DNA of 64,000 nt from positions 310,001 to 374,000 of the forward strand of contig NZ_JBHSDY010000002.1 in NCBI RefSeq assembly GCF_042651965.1, read 5' to 3'. Below the pieces are notes generated by a model. That model worked only from the letters and a program-made list of their open reading frames with translations, was not told the origin of the DNA and did not search any database. Source of the stretch: Castellaniella hirudinis (lineage in GTDB: Bacteria; Pseudomonadota; Gammaproteobacteria; Burkholderiales; Burkholderiaceae_B). Of the stretch, positions 26,043-34,597 are shown in pieces. The position numbers and the translations under genes were made by a program. Positions within the stretch are counted from its first letter, which is position 1. Each line of letters opens with the position of its first letter.

Positions 26043-26978
26043 ATGGAATTTTTCCGCATCCACCGCACCATCCCGTTCATGCGGCATGCGCTGATCCTGA
26101 ACATCATCAGCCTGCTGACCTTTCTGGCCGCCGTCTTCTTCATCGCCACCCGGGGCTTCCACCTGTCGATCGAGTTCACCGGCGGCACGGTGATGGAAGT
26201 CCACTACGAGCAGACCGCGCCGGTGGCCGACATCCGCACGGCCATCGACGCGCTGGGCTATACCGACTTCCAGGTGCAGAATTTCGGCACCTCGCAGGAC
26301 GTGATGATCCGCCTGCCGGTGCGCCCCGATGAAGACACCGCCACCCAGAGCCGCACCGTGCTGTCGGCCCTGCAGGCCCAGCACGCCGACGTGCAGTTGC
26401 GCCGGGTGGAATTCGTCGGGCCGCAGGTCGGCCAGGAACTGCTGCACAACGGCCTGATGGCGCTGCTGTTCGTGGTGGTGGGCATCATGGTCTACCTGGC
26501 GATCCGATTCGAATGGAAGCTGGCCGCCTCGTGCGCGCTGGCGAACCTGCACGACGTGGTGATCATCCTGGGCTTCTTCGCCTGCTTCCAGTGGGAATTC
26601 TCGCTATCGGTGCTGGCCGGGGTGCTGGCGGTGCTGGGCTATTCGGTCAACGAATCCGTGGTGGTGATGGACCGGATCCGCGAAAACTTCCGCAAGCAGC
26701 GCAAGGCTTCGGTGCGCGAAATCATCAACACCTCGATCACGCAGAACATTTCCCGGACGATCATCACGCACGGTTCGACGCAGATGATGGTGCTGTCGAT
26801 GTTCTTCTTCGGCGGCCCCACGCTGCACAACTTCTCGCTGGCCCTGACGATCGGGATCTGGTTCGGGATCTACTCGTCCGTGTTCGTGGCCGCCGCCCTG
26901 GCCATGTGGATGGGCATCAAGCGCGAAGACCTGGTCAAGCCGATCAAGAAGGACGGGCCGGAAGTGGAACTCGGGTAA
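26043..26978 (+). CDS. secF: Protein translocase subunit SecF
   Basis: A 311-residue partner of SecD. Six membrane segments are evident, with a short periplasmic part after helix 1 containing FHLSIEFTGGTVMEVHYE. The second half has GYSVNESVVVMDRIRENFRK and TSITQNISRTIITHGST, the counterparts of the SecD proton-path motifs. The ATG is preceded by CCAGGACACATC, with AGGA as a fair ribosome site. It is followed by a strong rho-independent terminator that ends the queA-secF group. Confidence 0.97.
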   Translation: MEFFRIHRTIPFMRHALILNIISLLTFLAAVFFIATRGFHLSIEFTGGTVMEVHYEQTAPVADIRTAIDALGYTDFQVQNFGTSQDVMIRLPVRPDEDTATQSRTVLSALQAQHADVQLRRVEFVGPQVGQELLHNGLMALLFVVVGIMVYLAIRFEWKLAASCALANLHDVVIILGFFACFQWEFSLSVLAGVLAVLGYSVNESVVVMDRIRENFRKQRKASVREIINTSITQNISRTIITHGSTQMMVLSMFFFGGPTLHNFSLALTIGIWFGIYSSVFVAAALAMWMGIKREDLVKPIKKDGPEVELG

Positions 26979-27003
26979 ATCCGTTTCCTTTCCGCCTGAT
27001 TCC

Positions 27004-27040
27004 AGGGCCGGCGTCTTCGGACAGCCGGCCCTGTTTTTTT
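27004..27040 (+). terminator. Rho-independent terminator after secF
   Basis: A perfect 9-bp stem AGGGCCGGC / GCCGGCCCT around an 11-base loop is followed by GTTTTTTT. It lies 26 bases after the secF stop. The stem is a good terminator for the plus strand; there is no matching run of A on the left for the opposite direction. Confidence 0.9.
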
Positions 27041-27115
27041 GGTTCTTGATCCGCACGCGGCGACGGGCGATTCCCCGCCGCCGCGCGCTCCGTCAGGACA
27101 GCGACAACGTCCCTT

Positions 27116-27487
27116 TTAGTGCGGATGCGTGGCCCAGACCACATAATCCGCCACGGTCTCGCGCTGTTCCTGGGTCAGGGTTTCAGCGAAGGACGGCATG
27201 GCGCCGCCGCCGTCCCGCAGCGCCGCCAGCACCTGGTCCCGATCGGGCTGCAGTTCGTCCAGATTCGGTCCGATGGGCCCCGTCGCCTGTGCGTCCTCCA
27301 GCGTATGGCAGACCGCGCAGGCCGGGGTCGCGTTCTTCTGGAACAGCACCCGCCCCTCTTCCAGCCGCGCCGCATCAGGCGTACCAGCCCATGCGGCGCC
27401 GCCGGCCGCCAGGCCCAGCGCGCCGCACAGCGCGGCGCGGCCAGGCCAGACCTTCAAAAGCAATTTCCAGTTCATCGCCCCGCGCAC
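27116..27487 (-). CDS. Mono-haem cytochrome c, sulfite dehydrogenase electron acceptor (SorB-like)
   Basis: A 123-residue periplasmic c-type cytochrome. The signal peptide is cut near AAWA-GTPDA. The single haem site is CAVCH, and the distal Met is probably in GAMPSFAETLT. It directly follows the molybdopterin sulfite dehydrogenase gene, as in SorAB, so it should accept electrons from sulfite oxidation and pass them to the respiratory chain. The start is GTG at 27487, right after the sorA stop, using GGAGG inside the sorA end; an ATG four codons on is an alternative. secF converges from the other side. Confidence 0.86.
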   Translation of the reverse strand: MRGAMNWKLLLKVWPGRAALCGALGLAAGGAAWAGTPDAARLEEGRVLFQKNATPACAVCHTLEDAQATGPIGPNLDELQPDRDQVLAALRDGGGAMPSFAETLTQEQRETVADYVVWATHPH

Positions 27488-28723
27488 TCAGACCACCTCC
27501 AGTTCGATGCTGTGATCCAGCCAGCTATTGTTGTTGTAGCCCCGGTTGTTGTCCTGCCGTTCCTTGGGCTGGGCGTCGCCCTTGTCATTGGTCGCCCGGG
27601 TAGCGATCTGGTATTTGCCGGGTTTCAGGTCCACGGCCAGCGCGAAGGTGCGCCAGGCGTAGCGCCCCATGTCGGGACCGAACGAGTCGGCGGCTTTCCA
27701 GGTCTGGCCGCCGTCGAGGGAAACCTCCACTTCCTTGAGCGCATGGAACCCGCCCATCGCGACGCCCGACAGCACCACGCGGCCGGCCGGCTGCGGCTTG
27801 CCCGGCTCGTAGGGCGAGGTGATCCAGGAATTGACCGGCATTTCCCAGATCGAGGGGTATTTGTCCGAACCCTTTTCCCCCACCGGATAGAAGCGGTAGC
27901 TGCTCTGCTGGATCTTGGCCGGCGACTGTTCCGCCGTGAAGGCCAGGTGCCGGATGTACTTGATGTTGTTCACGCCCATATAGCCGGGCACGATCAGGCG
28001 CAGCGGGCCGCCATGCGCCAGCGGCAAGGCGGCGCCATTCAGTTCCCAGGCCAGGACGGCGTCTTCCATCGCCTCGACCGGTACGGAACGCTCGACTCTC
28101 ACGGTATTGGGATCCACGCCTTCCGGCAGGATCTCGCCGCCCGTGCTGGTCATGTATTTCATGCCGCCCGCGACGCCGCCCAGGGCCTTGACGACGTCCT
28201 TGACCGGCACGCCGGCGAACACGACGCAGCCGGCGGCGCCGACCGTCCATTGAGTGCCGCTCGGCTTGTGCGGAAACCAGGCCCGTCCGTTGCCCGAGCA
28301 TTGCAGCACCATGGTGACGGCCGTCAGGCCCAGGCGCTTGAGGTCGGCCACGGTCAGGCTGCCCGGCCGGGCGACGCCTGAGACCTCCAGCGACCAGGCA
28401 TCAGGGTCTTTGACGATGTCGGCCGAAGGCGGATTCAGGTTGTTGCGCACGTACAGGCGGTTGCTGGGCGTGATGGTGCTGTGGCCAAAGTCCTCGCGCC
28501 GCAATTCGATGGTGTTGGCGCTGTGCACGACCATGGCGTCCGCGTCTTTCCACGCGGCATATTCCGGCAGGGCTTTGCCACCGCCCGCTGCGGCTTTGGC
28601 GGGCGGGTCCTGACGCACGCCGTCGGCCAGCACGGCCCCCGGCAAGCCCGCCAGGGCGGCAAACCCTCCACCGACGGCCAGGGCGCGGCGGCGCCCGGGA
28701 TTCACGAGATACGGATTGCTCAT
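27488..28723 (-). CDS. Sulfite dehydrogenase / sulfite oxidase-family molybdoenzyme (SorA-like)
   Basis: A 411-residue periplasmic Mo-pterin protein oxidising sulfite to sulfate. An N-terminal signal with an Arg-rich start (PGRRRALAVGGG) suggests Tat export of the folded cofactor protein. The Mo-binding domain carries the ligand Cys in VLQCSGNGRAWF, and the C-terminal dimerisation domain runs from about 270. The start at 28723 has AAGGGAGAC upstream. Paired with the SorB-like cytochrome, it resembles the SorAB type. Related periplasmic molybdoenzymes such as SoxC are alternatives, but no sox genes are nearby. Its cofactor would come from the moa/moe genes at 43-48 kb. Confidence 0.87.
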   Translation of the reverse strand: MSNPYLVNPGRRRALAVGGGFAALAGLPGAVLADGVRQDPPAKAAAGGGKALPEYAAWKDADAMVVHSANTIELRREDFGHSTITPSNRLYVRNNLNPPSADIVKDPDAWSLEVSGVARPGSLTVADLKRLGLTAVTMVLQCSGNGRAWFPHKPSGTQWTVGAAGCVVFAGVPVKDVVKALGGVAGGMKYMTSTGGEILPEGVDPNTVRVERSVPVEAMEDAVLAWELNGAALPLAHGGPLRLIVPGYMGVNNIKYIRHLAFTAEQSPAKIQQSSYRFYPVGEKGSDKYPSIWEMPVNSWITSPYEPGKPQPAGRVVLSGVAMGGFHALKEVEVSLDGGQTWKAADSFGPDMGRYAWRTFALAVDLKPGKYQIATRATNDKGDAQPKERQDNNRGYNNNSWLDHSIELEVV

Positions 28724-28834
28724 GCCTGTCTCCCTTGTCATCCGGCCGGCCTGCGATACCTACCCATCTGGATCGCGGCGGTCGAATCGTTGGTTTTTCT
28801 ACTGATCCTGCTTTGGGTAATTTCCTTATAACCC

Positions 28835-28858
28835 ATGGTTTGTTGAATCTTCAACCAT
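28835..28858. repeat. Inverted repeat in the sorA-miaB intergenic region
   Basis: TTGAA-TC-TTCAA nested inside ATGG...CCAT makes a near-perfect 24-base hairpin or operator, placed in the 262-base gap between the divergent sorA and miaB genes. The surrounding stretch (28800-28860) is AT-rich. It could be an operator for sorAB or a structured leader; nothing more specific is supported. Confidence 0.4.
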
Positions 28859-28985
28859 AGCGGAGTCCGAGCGCGCCCCGTGATCCCAAGCCGCTGCCGC
28901 ACGTCATTGCCATATGACCGTCCACGGTACAATTCAGGGTTTCCATCCTTCGCCCCCGGGATATAAACCCGTCACGGCCCCCACC

Positions 28986-30455
28986 ATGCAAGAAACCTCT
29001 CTGCGCCGCCCGGGCGTCACGCCCGCGCCTGCCGCCGCCGCTCCCGCCGACACCGCCCAGGACCAGGCCCTGGCCGCCCTGCTGCAACCCGCCGAACCGG
29101 GACGCACCAAAAAACTGTTCATCCGCACCTTCGGCTGTCAGATGAACGAATACGACTCCGAAAAAATGGCTGACGTGCTGCACGCGGCCAAGGGGGTCGA
29201 GCTGACCCAGACCCCGGACGATGCCGACATCATTCTGTTCAACACCTGTTCGGTGCGCGAAAAGGCTCAGGAAAAGGTCTTTTCCGACCTGGGCCGCGTA
29301 CAGCACCTGAAAAAGCAGAACCCCGACCTGGTGATCGGCGTGGGGGGCTGCGTGGCCAGCCAGGAAGGCGAGGCCATCGTGCGCCGCGCGCCCTATGTGG
29401 ACGTGGTGTTCGGCCCCCAGACCCTGCACCGCCTGCCGGACCTGATCGACAAGCGCCGCGCCACCGGCCAGTCGCAGGTGGACATTTCCTTTCCGGAAAT
29501 CGAAAAGTTCGACGCCCTGCCCCCCGCCCGGATCGACGGGCCGTCAGCCTTTGTCTCCATCATGGAAGGCTGCAGCAAATACTGCAGCTTCTGTGTCGTG
29601 CCCTACACCCGGGGCGCCGAGGTTTCGCGGCCGTTCGATGACGTGCTGGTCGAAATCGCCGACCTGGCCGACCAGGGCGTGCGTGAAGTCACGCTGCTGG
29701 GCCAGAACGTCAACGCCTATCGGGGGCCGGCCGGCGACGGTGGCGAGATCGCCGACTTTGCCATGCTGCTGGACTATGTCCATGACATCCCCGGCATCGA
29801 GCGCATCCGCTACACCACGTCCCACCCCAAGGAAATGACCGCGCGGCTGATCGAGGCCCACGGCCGCCTGCCCAAGCTCGTCCCCTTCCTGCATCTGCCG
29901 GTCCAGGCCGGCAGCGACCGGGTGCTGGCGGCCATGAAGCGCGGCTACACGGCGCTGGAATACAAGTCCATCATCCGCCGCCTGAAGGCCGCCAGGCCCG
30001 ACATGACACTGTCCTCGGACTTCATCATCGGCTTTCCCGGCGAGACCGAGGCCGACTTCCAGAAGACCATGGATCTGGTGCGCCACGTGGGCTTCGACCA
30101 GTCCTTCTCCTTCGTGTATTCGCGCCGTCCGGGCACCCCGGCGGCCGACCTGCCCGACGACACCCCCGAAGCCGAAAAGCTCGACCGTCTGTACCGCCTG
30201 CAGGCCCTGATCAACGACCAGGCCGCCGCCATCAGCCGTTCCATGGTGGGCGGCGTCCAGCGTCTGCTGGTCGAAGGCCCCTCGAAAAAGGATCCTCGCG
30301 ACATGAAAGGCCGCACGGAAAACAACCGCATCGTCAACTTCGCCGGCCAGCCGCGCCTGATCGGCCGGATGGTGGACGTGCGCATCACCGAGGCGCTGAC
30401 CAACACGCTGCGCGGCGAAATCGTCACGACCGACAGCGCGCAGGTGAGCGCATGA
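28986..30455 (+). CDS. miaB: tRNA-2-methylthio-N6-dimethylallyladenosine synthase MiaB
   Basis: A radical-SAM methylthiotransferase acting on A37 of tRNAs reading UNN codons. From the ATG at 28986 it is 489 residues. An N-terminal Ala/Pro-rich stretch precedes the methylthiotransferase domain with three cluster cysteines (TFGCQMN, FNTCSVRE, GVGGCVAS). The radical-SAM domain has CSKYCSFC, and a TRAM domain closes the protein. A farther start at 28914 adds 24 residues with no family match; neither start has a clear ribosome site. The stop overlaps phoH by ATGA, the usual miaB-phoH-ybeY order. Confidence 0.95.
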   Translation: MQETSLRRPGVTPAPAAAAPADTAQDQALAALLQPAEPGRTKKLFIRTFGCQMNEYDSEKMADVLHAAKGVELTQTPDDADIILFNTCSVREKAQEKVFSDLGRVQHLKKQNPDLVIGVGGCVASQEGEAIVRRAPYVDVVFGPQTLHRLPDLIDKRRATGQSQVDISFPEIEKFDALPPARIDGPSAFVSIMEGCSKYCSFCVVPYTRGAEVSRPFDDVLVEIADLADQGVREVTLLGQNVNAYRGPAGDGGEIADFAMLLDYVHDIPGIERIRYTTSHPKEMTARLIEAHGRLPKLVPFLHLPVQAGSDRVLAAMKRGYTALEYKSIIRRLKAARPDMTLSSDFIIGFPGETEADFQKTMDLVRHVGFDQSFSFVYSRRPGTPAADLPDDTPEAEKLDRLYRLQALINDQAAAISRSMVGGVQRLLVEGPSKKDPRDMKGRTENNRIVNFAGQPRLIGRMVDVRITEALTNTLRGEIVTTDSAQVSA

Positions 30456-31516
30456 GCATAAAAAGCCACCCGACCGCCGCCGCCCGACGCGCCCCCGGAT
30501 CAGCCCCGGCTCCCGCCCGGCCCTCCGCCGCCAAAGCCCGGCCGCTCTCGCTGCAACTGGACGCGGACAACACCCATCTGGCCAATCTGTGCGGACCGCT
30601 GGACGAAAACCTGCGCCAGATCGCCCAGGCCTACGGCGTGGAAATCAGCCGGCGCGGCACCCGCTTCGCGATCCGGGGCGCCCAGGCGCGTCCGGCCGCC
30701 GGGGCGCTGCGCTGGTTCCACGAACGCGCCGCCTCGGCGCCGTTGTCCCTGGACACCCTGCAGCTCGGCCTGGTGGAACTGGGCGCCCGCGCGGGCGAAG
30801 TCCTCAGTGACACGCCTGCGCTGCCCGAACTGCCGCCGGTGGACGACGCCAGCCTGAGCCTGCGCACCCGCAAGACCGATCTGCGGCCGCGCACCCCGCG
30901 CCAGCGCGACTATCTGAACGCCATCCTGAAGCACGACGTGACCTTCGGCGTCGGCCCCGCCGGCACCGGCAAGACCTGGCTGGCGGTGGCCTGCGCCATC
31001 GACGCGCTGGAGCGCGAATCGGTGTCCCGGCTGGTGCTGACGCGCCCGGCCGTGGAAGCGGGCGAACGCCTGGGTTTCCTGCCCGGAGATCTGGTCCAGA
31101 AGGTCGATCCCTATCTGCGACCGCTCTACGATGCGCTGTATGACCTGCTGGGCTTTGAAAAGACCCAACGCCTGTTCGAAAAGCAGACCATCGAGATCGC
31201 GCCGCTGGCCTACATGCGCGGGCGCACGCTGAACCACGCCTTCATCATCCTCGACGAGGCGCAGAACACCACGCCGGAACAGATGAAGATGTTCCTGACG
31301 CGGATCGGCTTCGGCAGCAAGGCCGTGATCAACGGCGACCCGTCCCAGGTCGATCTGCCCAAGGGCCAGCAGAGCGGCCTGCTGCACGCGCTGGACGTGC
31401 TCGACGACGTGGCGGGCATCGCCCAGACGCGCTTCACCAGCCGCGACGTGGTGCGCCACCCGCTGGTGGGCCGTATCGTCGAGGCCTACGAAAAAGCGGG
31501 CGACCATGTATCCTGA
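30452..31516 (+). CDS. ybeZ: PhoH-like protein (YbeZ), P-loop ATPase
   Basis: A 354-residue PhoH-family ATPase that works with the endoribonuclease YbeY in RNA processing. A variable N-terminal 30 residues are followed by a KH-like region (LDENLRQIAQAYGVEISRRG) and the P-loop domain with GPAGTGKT near residue 170, Walker B FIILDEAQNTT and a conserved INGDPSQVDLP. It is coupled to miaB at its start and overlaps ybeY by 11 bases. The length agrees with the family. Confidence 0.95.
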   Translation: MSIKSHPTAAARRAPGSAPAPARPSAAKARPLSLQLDADNTHLANLCGPLDENLRQIAQAYGVEISRRGTRFAIRGAQARPAAGALRWFHERAASAPLSLDTLQLGLVELGARAGEVLSDTPALPELPPVDDASLSLRTRKTDLRPRTPRQRDYLNAILKHDVTFGVGPAGTGKTWLAVACAIDALERESVSRLVLTRPAVEAGERLGFLPGDLVQKVDPYLRPLYDALYDLLGFEKTQRLFEKQTIEIAPLAYMRGRTLNHAFIILDEAQNTTPEQMKMFLTRIGFGSKAVINGDPSQVDLPKGQQSGLLHALDVLDDVAGIAQTRFTSRDVVRHPLVGRIVEAYEKAGDHVS

Positions 31517-31991
31517 CTTCAATCTGTCGATCCAGTACGCGGTCGAAGCCCCGGCGCTGCCGCGCTGGCGCCTGCGGCGCTGGGTGGGGCGCGCGCTGGC
31601 CTTTGCCCTGGCGCCCCCGGAGCCGCGCGCCGGCAGCCCGGTGGTCCTGACCCTGCGCCTGGTCGACGCCGAAGAAGGCCGCGCACTGAACGCCGCCTGG
31701 CGCCAGCGCGATTACGCCACCAACGTGCTCACCTTTGAATACGGCGCGGACCCCAGCGGCCTGATCATGGGCGACATCGTGCTGTGCCTGCCGGTGCTGG
31801 AACGCGAGGCGGCCGAACAGGGCAAGCCCCTGCTGCATCACGCCGCCCACCTGGTCACGCACGGCGTGCTGCACGCCCTGGGCCATGACCACATCGAGGC
31901 CGACGAGGCCGAGCGCATGGAAGCGCTGGAGACCCGCATCCTGGCGGCCCAAGGCATCCCGAACCCTTACGCCGACGACGAACGCGCCTGA
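31506..31991 (+). CDS. ybeY: Endoribonuclease YbeY (rRNA maturation factor)
   Basis: A 161-residue metal-dependent endonuclease involved in 16S rRNA 3'-end maturation and ribosome quality control. The zinc site H119-GVL-H123-ALGHD-H129 matches the family H-x3-H-x5-H pattern. The central NVLTFEY and GDIVLC segments are typical. It overlaps ybeZ by 11 bases and is followed after about 50 bases by corC. Confidence 0.96.
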   Translation: MYPDFNLSIQYAVEAPALPRWRLRRWVGRALAFALAPPEPRAGSPVVLTLRLVDAEEGRALNAAWRQRDYATNVLTFEYGADPSGLIMGDIVLCLPVLEREAAEQGKPLLHHAAHLVTHGVLHALGHDHIEADEAERMEALETRILAAQGIPNPYADDERA

Positions 31992-32043
31992 AACCGATCG
32001 TTTATCGGTTATGCTACAAGATCCTCTACTCGTCCCCAGGACA

Positions 32044-32925
32044 ATGCCAGACCCCCACGCCCCCGACCCGGAGCCTCGAACGCCCCGGCCCGCGCGTTCC
32101 CTGCTTTCCCGCTTCAAGGCCCTGCTGCGCCCCGCACCGCCCGCTGACCGCGACAGCATCCGCGCCGTCCTCGAAGCCGCCCACGACCACTCCGTTCTCG
32201 ACGGAGAATCGTATGCGATGATTTCCGGAGCCCTGGCGGTCGCAGACAAGACCGTGGCCGACATCATGGTGTCGCGCGCGCGCATGGACCTGCTCGACAT
32301 CTCCCGGCCGCTGCCGGAACTGATGCCGACCATCACTGAAACCGGCCATTCGCGCTTTCCCGTCTACGAGGGCGACCGCGACAATATCGTCGGCGTGCTG
32401 CTCGCCAAGGACCTGCTGCTGGCGCTGGCCGATCACGCGCTGGACATCCGCGCGCTGGTGCGCCCGCCCGTCTTCATCCCCGAATCCAAACGCCTGAACG
32501 AACTGCTGCACGAATTCCGCGTCAGCCGCAACCACCTGGCCATCGTCATCGACGAGCACGGCGGCATCTGCGGCCTGGTGACCATGGAAGACGTGCTGGA
32601 GCAGATCGTCGGCGACATCGAGGACGAATTCGACGACGAGGACGAAAAGACCTTCTTCCGCACCGGCGAAAACAGCTGGCGCGCGATGGGCATCGCCGAA
32701 ATCGAAGACTTCAACGAAGCCTTCGGCGTCGAACTGTCCGATGAGGACGCCGATACGCTCAACGGCTGGCTGGCGGCCGAACTGGGCCACATCCCCCGGC
32801 GCGGCGAACGGCTCGAACGCCACGGACTGGTCTTTACCGTCGTCAGCGCCGACGGCAAGCGGGCGCGCTGGCTGCACATCCAGCGCCTGGACCCGCACCC
32901 CCCTCCCACGGAACATGCCGCCTGA
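32044..32925 (+). CDS. corC: CorC/HlyC-family CBS-domain protein
   Basis: A 293-residue cytoplasmic protein, against 292 in E. coli CorC, linked to Mg and Co efflux and commonly next to lnt. It has a short N-terminal region, two CBS domains (about 60-175, beginning VADIMVSRARMDLLD and holding IVIDEHGGICGLVTMEDVLEQIVGDIEDE), and the C-terminal transporter-associated domain from about 205. The start at 32044 is preceded by CAGGACA; an upstream ATG at 32011 is in frame and possible. Its 3' end overlaps lnt by 11 bases. No membrane helix is present. Confidence 0.94.
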   Translation: MPDPHAPDPEPRTPRPARSLLSRFKALLRPAPPADRDSIRAVLEAAHDHSVLDGESYAMISGALAVADKTVADIMVSRARMDLLDISRPLPELMPTITETGHSRFPVYEGDRDNIVGVLLAKDLLLALADHALDIRALVRPPVFIPESKRLNELLHEFRVSRNHLAIVIDEHGGICGLVTMEDVLEQIVGDIEDEFDDEDEKTFFRTGENSWRAMGIAEIEDFNEAFGVELSDEDADTLNGWLAAELGHIPRRGERLERHGLVFTVVSADGKRARWLHIQRLDPHPPPTEHAA

Positions 32926-34597
32926 ATCCACGCCCGCGGCAGAAGTCAGTCTGCCGGCCGCGCGGCGCTCCCGGCGCGCGCCCCTGGCGGCGCTGCTGGC
33001 CGGCGGCCTGCAAGCGCTCTGCTTCGCGCCCGGCCCTCTGCCGGCCTGGTGTCTGCCTTTCGTCCAGATCGCCACACTGGCCGTCCTGGCCGCCCTGACC
33101 TTCGGCGCCGACCGCCCGCGCCAGGCGGCAGGCCTGGGCTGGTTGTTCGGCCTGGCCCAGTTCGGCATCGGCGTCTACTGGCTGACCATCAGCATGCACA
33201 CATTCGGCGGCCTGCCCCTGCCGCTGGCCATCGCCGCCCTGCTGCTGTTCGCGGCGGCCATGGCCGCCTACGCGGCAGGCGCCTGCGCCCTGACCGCCTG
33301 GCTGTGCGCCGGTCACGGCCGACCTGAACAGCGCGCGCCGCGCCAGATCCTGAACGCCGTCGCCTGGGCTTCGGCCTGGACGCTGGCCGAATGGCTGCGC
33401 GGCACGCTGTTCACCGGCTTCACCTGGCTGAACGCCGGCTATGCCCATGCCGAGGGCATGTTCGCGGCCTGGGCGCCCTTCGCGGGAGTCTACGGCCTGG
33501 CCTGGCTGTCGGCATTCGCCGCCGCCGCCGTCGCCCTGATGGCCCGCGCCAAGGACACCGCCTACGACCGCAGCGCCGCCGCTGTGGTGGGCCTGGCGCT
33601 GCTGACCGGACTGCTGGGCATTGTGTGGGGCTACATCCCCTGGGCCCGCCCGCTGGGCGAGCCCCTGATGGTGCGGCTGGTCCAGCCGGCCACGCCTCAG
33701 TCCGAAAAATTCCAGCCCGAGCTGTTTCTGCCTACACAGACGCGCATCCGGCAACTGGCCGCGCTGGCGCCCAAGAGCGAGGCGGACCGCCCCGCCGTGG
33801 TCATCCTGCCGGAAACCGTGCTGCCGATCTTCCAGGATCAGGTGCCCGAGTCCGTCTGGCAGCCCTGGCGGGCCGCCGCCGAAACGATGCAGGCCACCTT
33901 CGTGCTGGGCGTGCCGCTGCACCTCGCCGCCCCGACCGGTGACCGCTATACCAACGGCGCCATCGCCCTGCGTCCGCAGCGCGCGGACGCATCGGCAGCC
34001 GGCCCCGCCTGGCATTACGACAAGCATCATCTGGTGCCCTTTGGCGAATTCATTCCGCCCGGCTTTCATTGGTTCGTGCGCGCGCTGAACATCCCCCTGG
34101 GCGACTTCGATCGCGGTCCGGCGCGCCAGCCGCCGCTGGCCGTCGGCGGCCAGTTCCTGGCCCTCAACATCTGCTACGAAGACGCCTTCGGTGAGGAAAT
34201 CGCCGCCACGGTGGCCCCGGACGGCCCCGACGCACCGGGCGCCAGCATCCTGGTCAACCTGAGCAATCTGGCCTGGTTCGGCAATAGCTGGGCGCTGCGC
34301 CAGCATCTGTGGATCGCCCGCATGCGCGCCCTGGAAACGGCGCGCCCCATGGTGCGCGCCACCAATACCGGCGCGACCGCCGTCATCGACGCCCGCGGCC
34401 AGGTGCTGGGCGCGCTCGATCCGGGCCGCCCGGGCGTGCTGGACGCCGAAGTCCAGGGCGCCCAGGGACTGACGCCCTACGTGCGCTGGGGCAATCTGCC
34501 GATCCTGATCTGGACACTGCTGGGCCTGCTGCTGGCAGCCCGGGCGCGGCGCTACCCCCCGGCCTGCCCCCGCAGCCGCTGCTCGAACGCCGCCTGA
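32915..34597 (+). CDS. lnt: Apolipoprotein N-acyltransferase Lnt
   Basis: A 560-residue inner-membrane enzyme that adds the third acyl chain to lipoproteins. The first ~210 residues contain six or more membrane helices. They are followed by a periplasmic nitrilase-like domain with the catalytic Glu (VVILPETVLPIF), Lys (YDKHHLVPFGE) and Cys (LNICYEDAFGEE), and a last helix near the C-terminus. All key residues are present. The start overlaps the corC end. The 3' end overlaps the convergent GGDEF gene by 46 bases. Confidence 0.96.
   Translation: MPPESTPAAEVSLPAARRSRRAPLAALLAGGLQALCFAPGPLPAWCLPFVQIATLAVLAALTFGADRPRQAAGLGWLFGLAQFGIGVYWLTISMHTFGGLPLPLAIAALLLFAAAMAAYAAGACALTAWLCAGHGRPEQRAPRQILNAVAWASAWTLAEWLRGTLFTGFTWLNAGYAHAEGMFAAWAPFAGVYGLAWLSAFAAAAVALMARAKDTAYDRSAAAVVGLALLTGLLGIVWGYIPWARPLGEPLMVRLVQPATPQSEKFQPELFLPTQTRIRQLAALAPKSEADRPAVVILPETVLPIFQDQVPESVWQPWRAAAETMQATFVLGVPLHLAAPTGDRYTNGAIALRPQRADASAAGPAWHYDKHHLVPFGEFIPPGFHWFVRALNIPLGDFDRGPARQPPLAVGGQFLALNICYEDAFGEEIAATVAPDGPDAPGASILVNLSNLAWFGNSWALRQHLWIARMRALETARPMVRATNTGATAVIDARGQVLGALDPGRPGVLDAEVQGAQGLTPYVRWGNLPILIWTLLGLLLAARARRYPPACPRSRCSNAA

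Noticed and set aside
24048..26552. 834-codon minus-strand ORF opposite secD-secF
   Set aside because: Low-complexity translation, fully opposite conserved secD and secF; a shadow frame.
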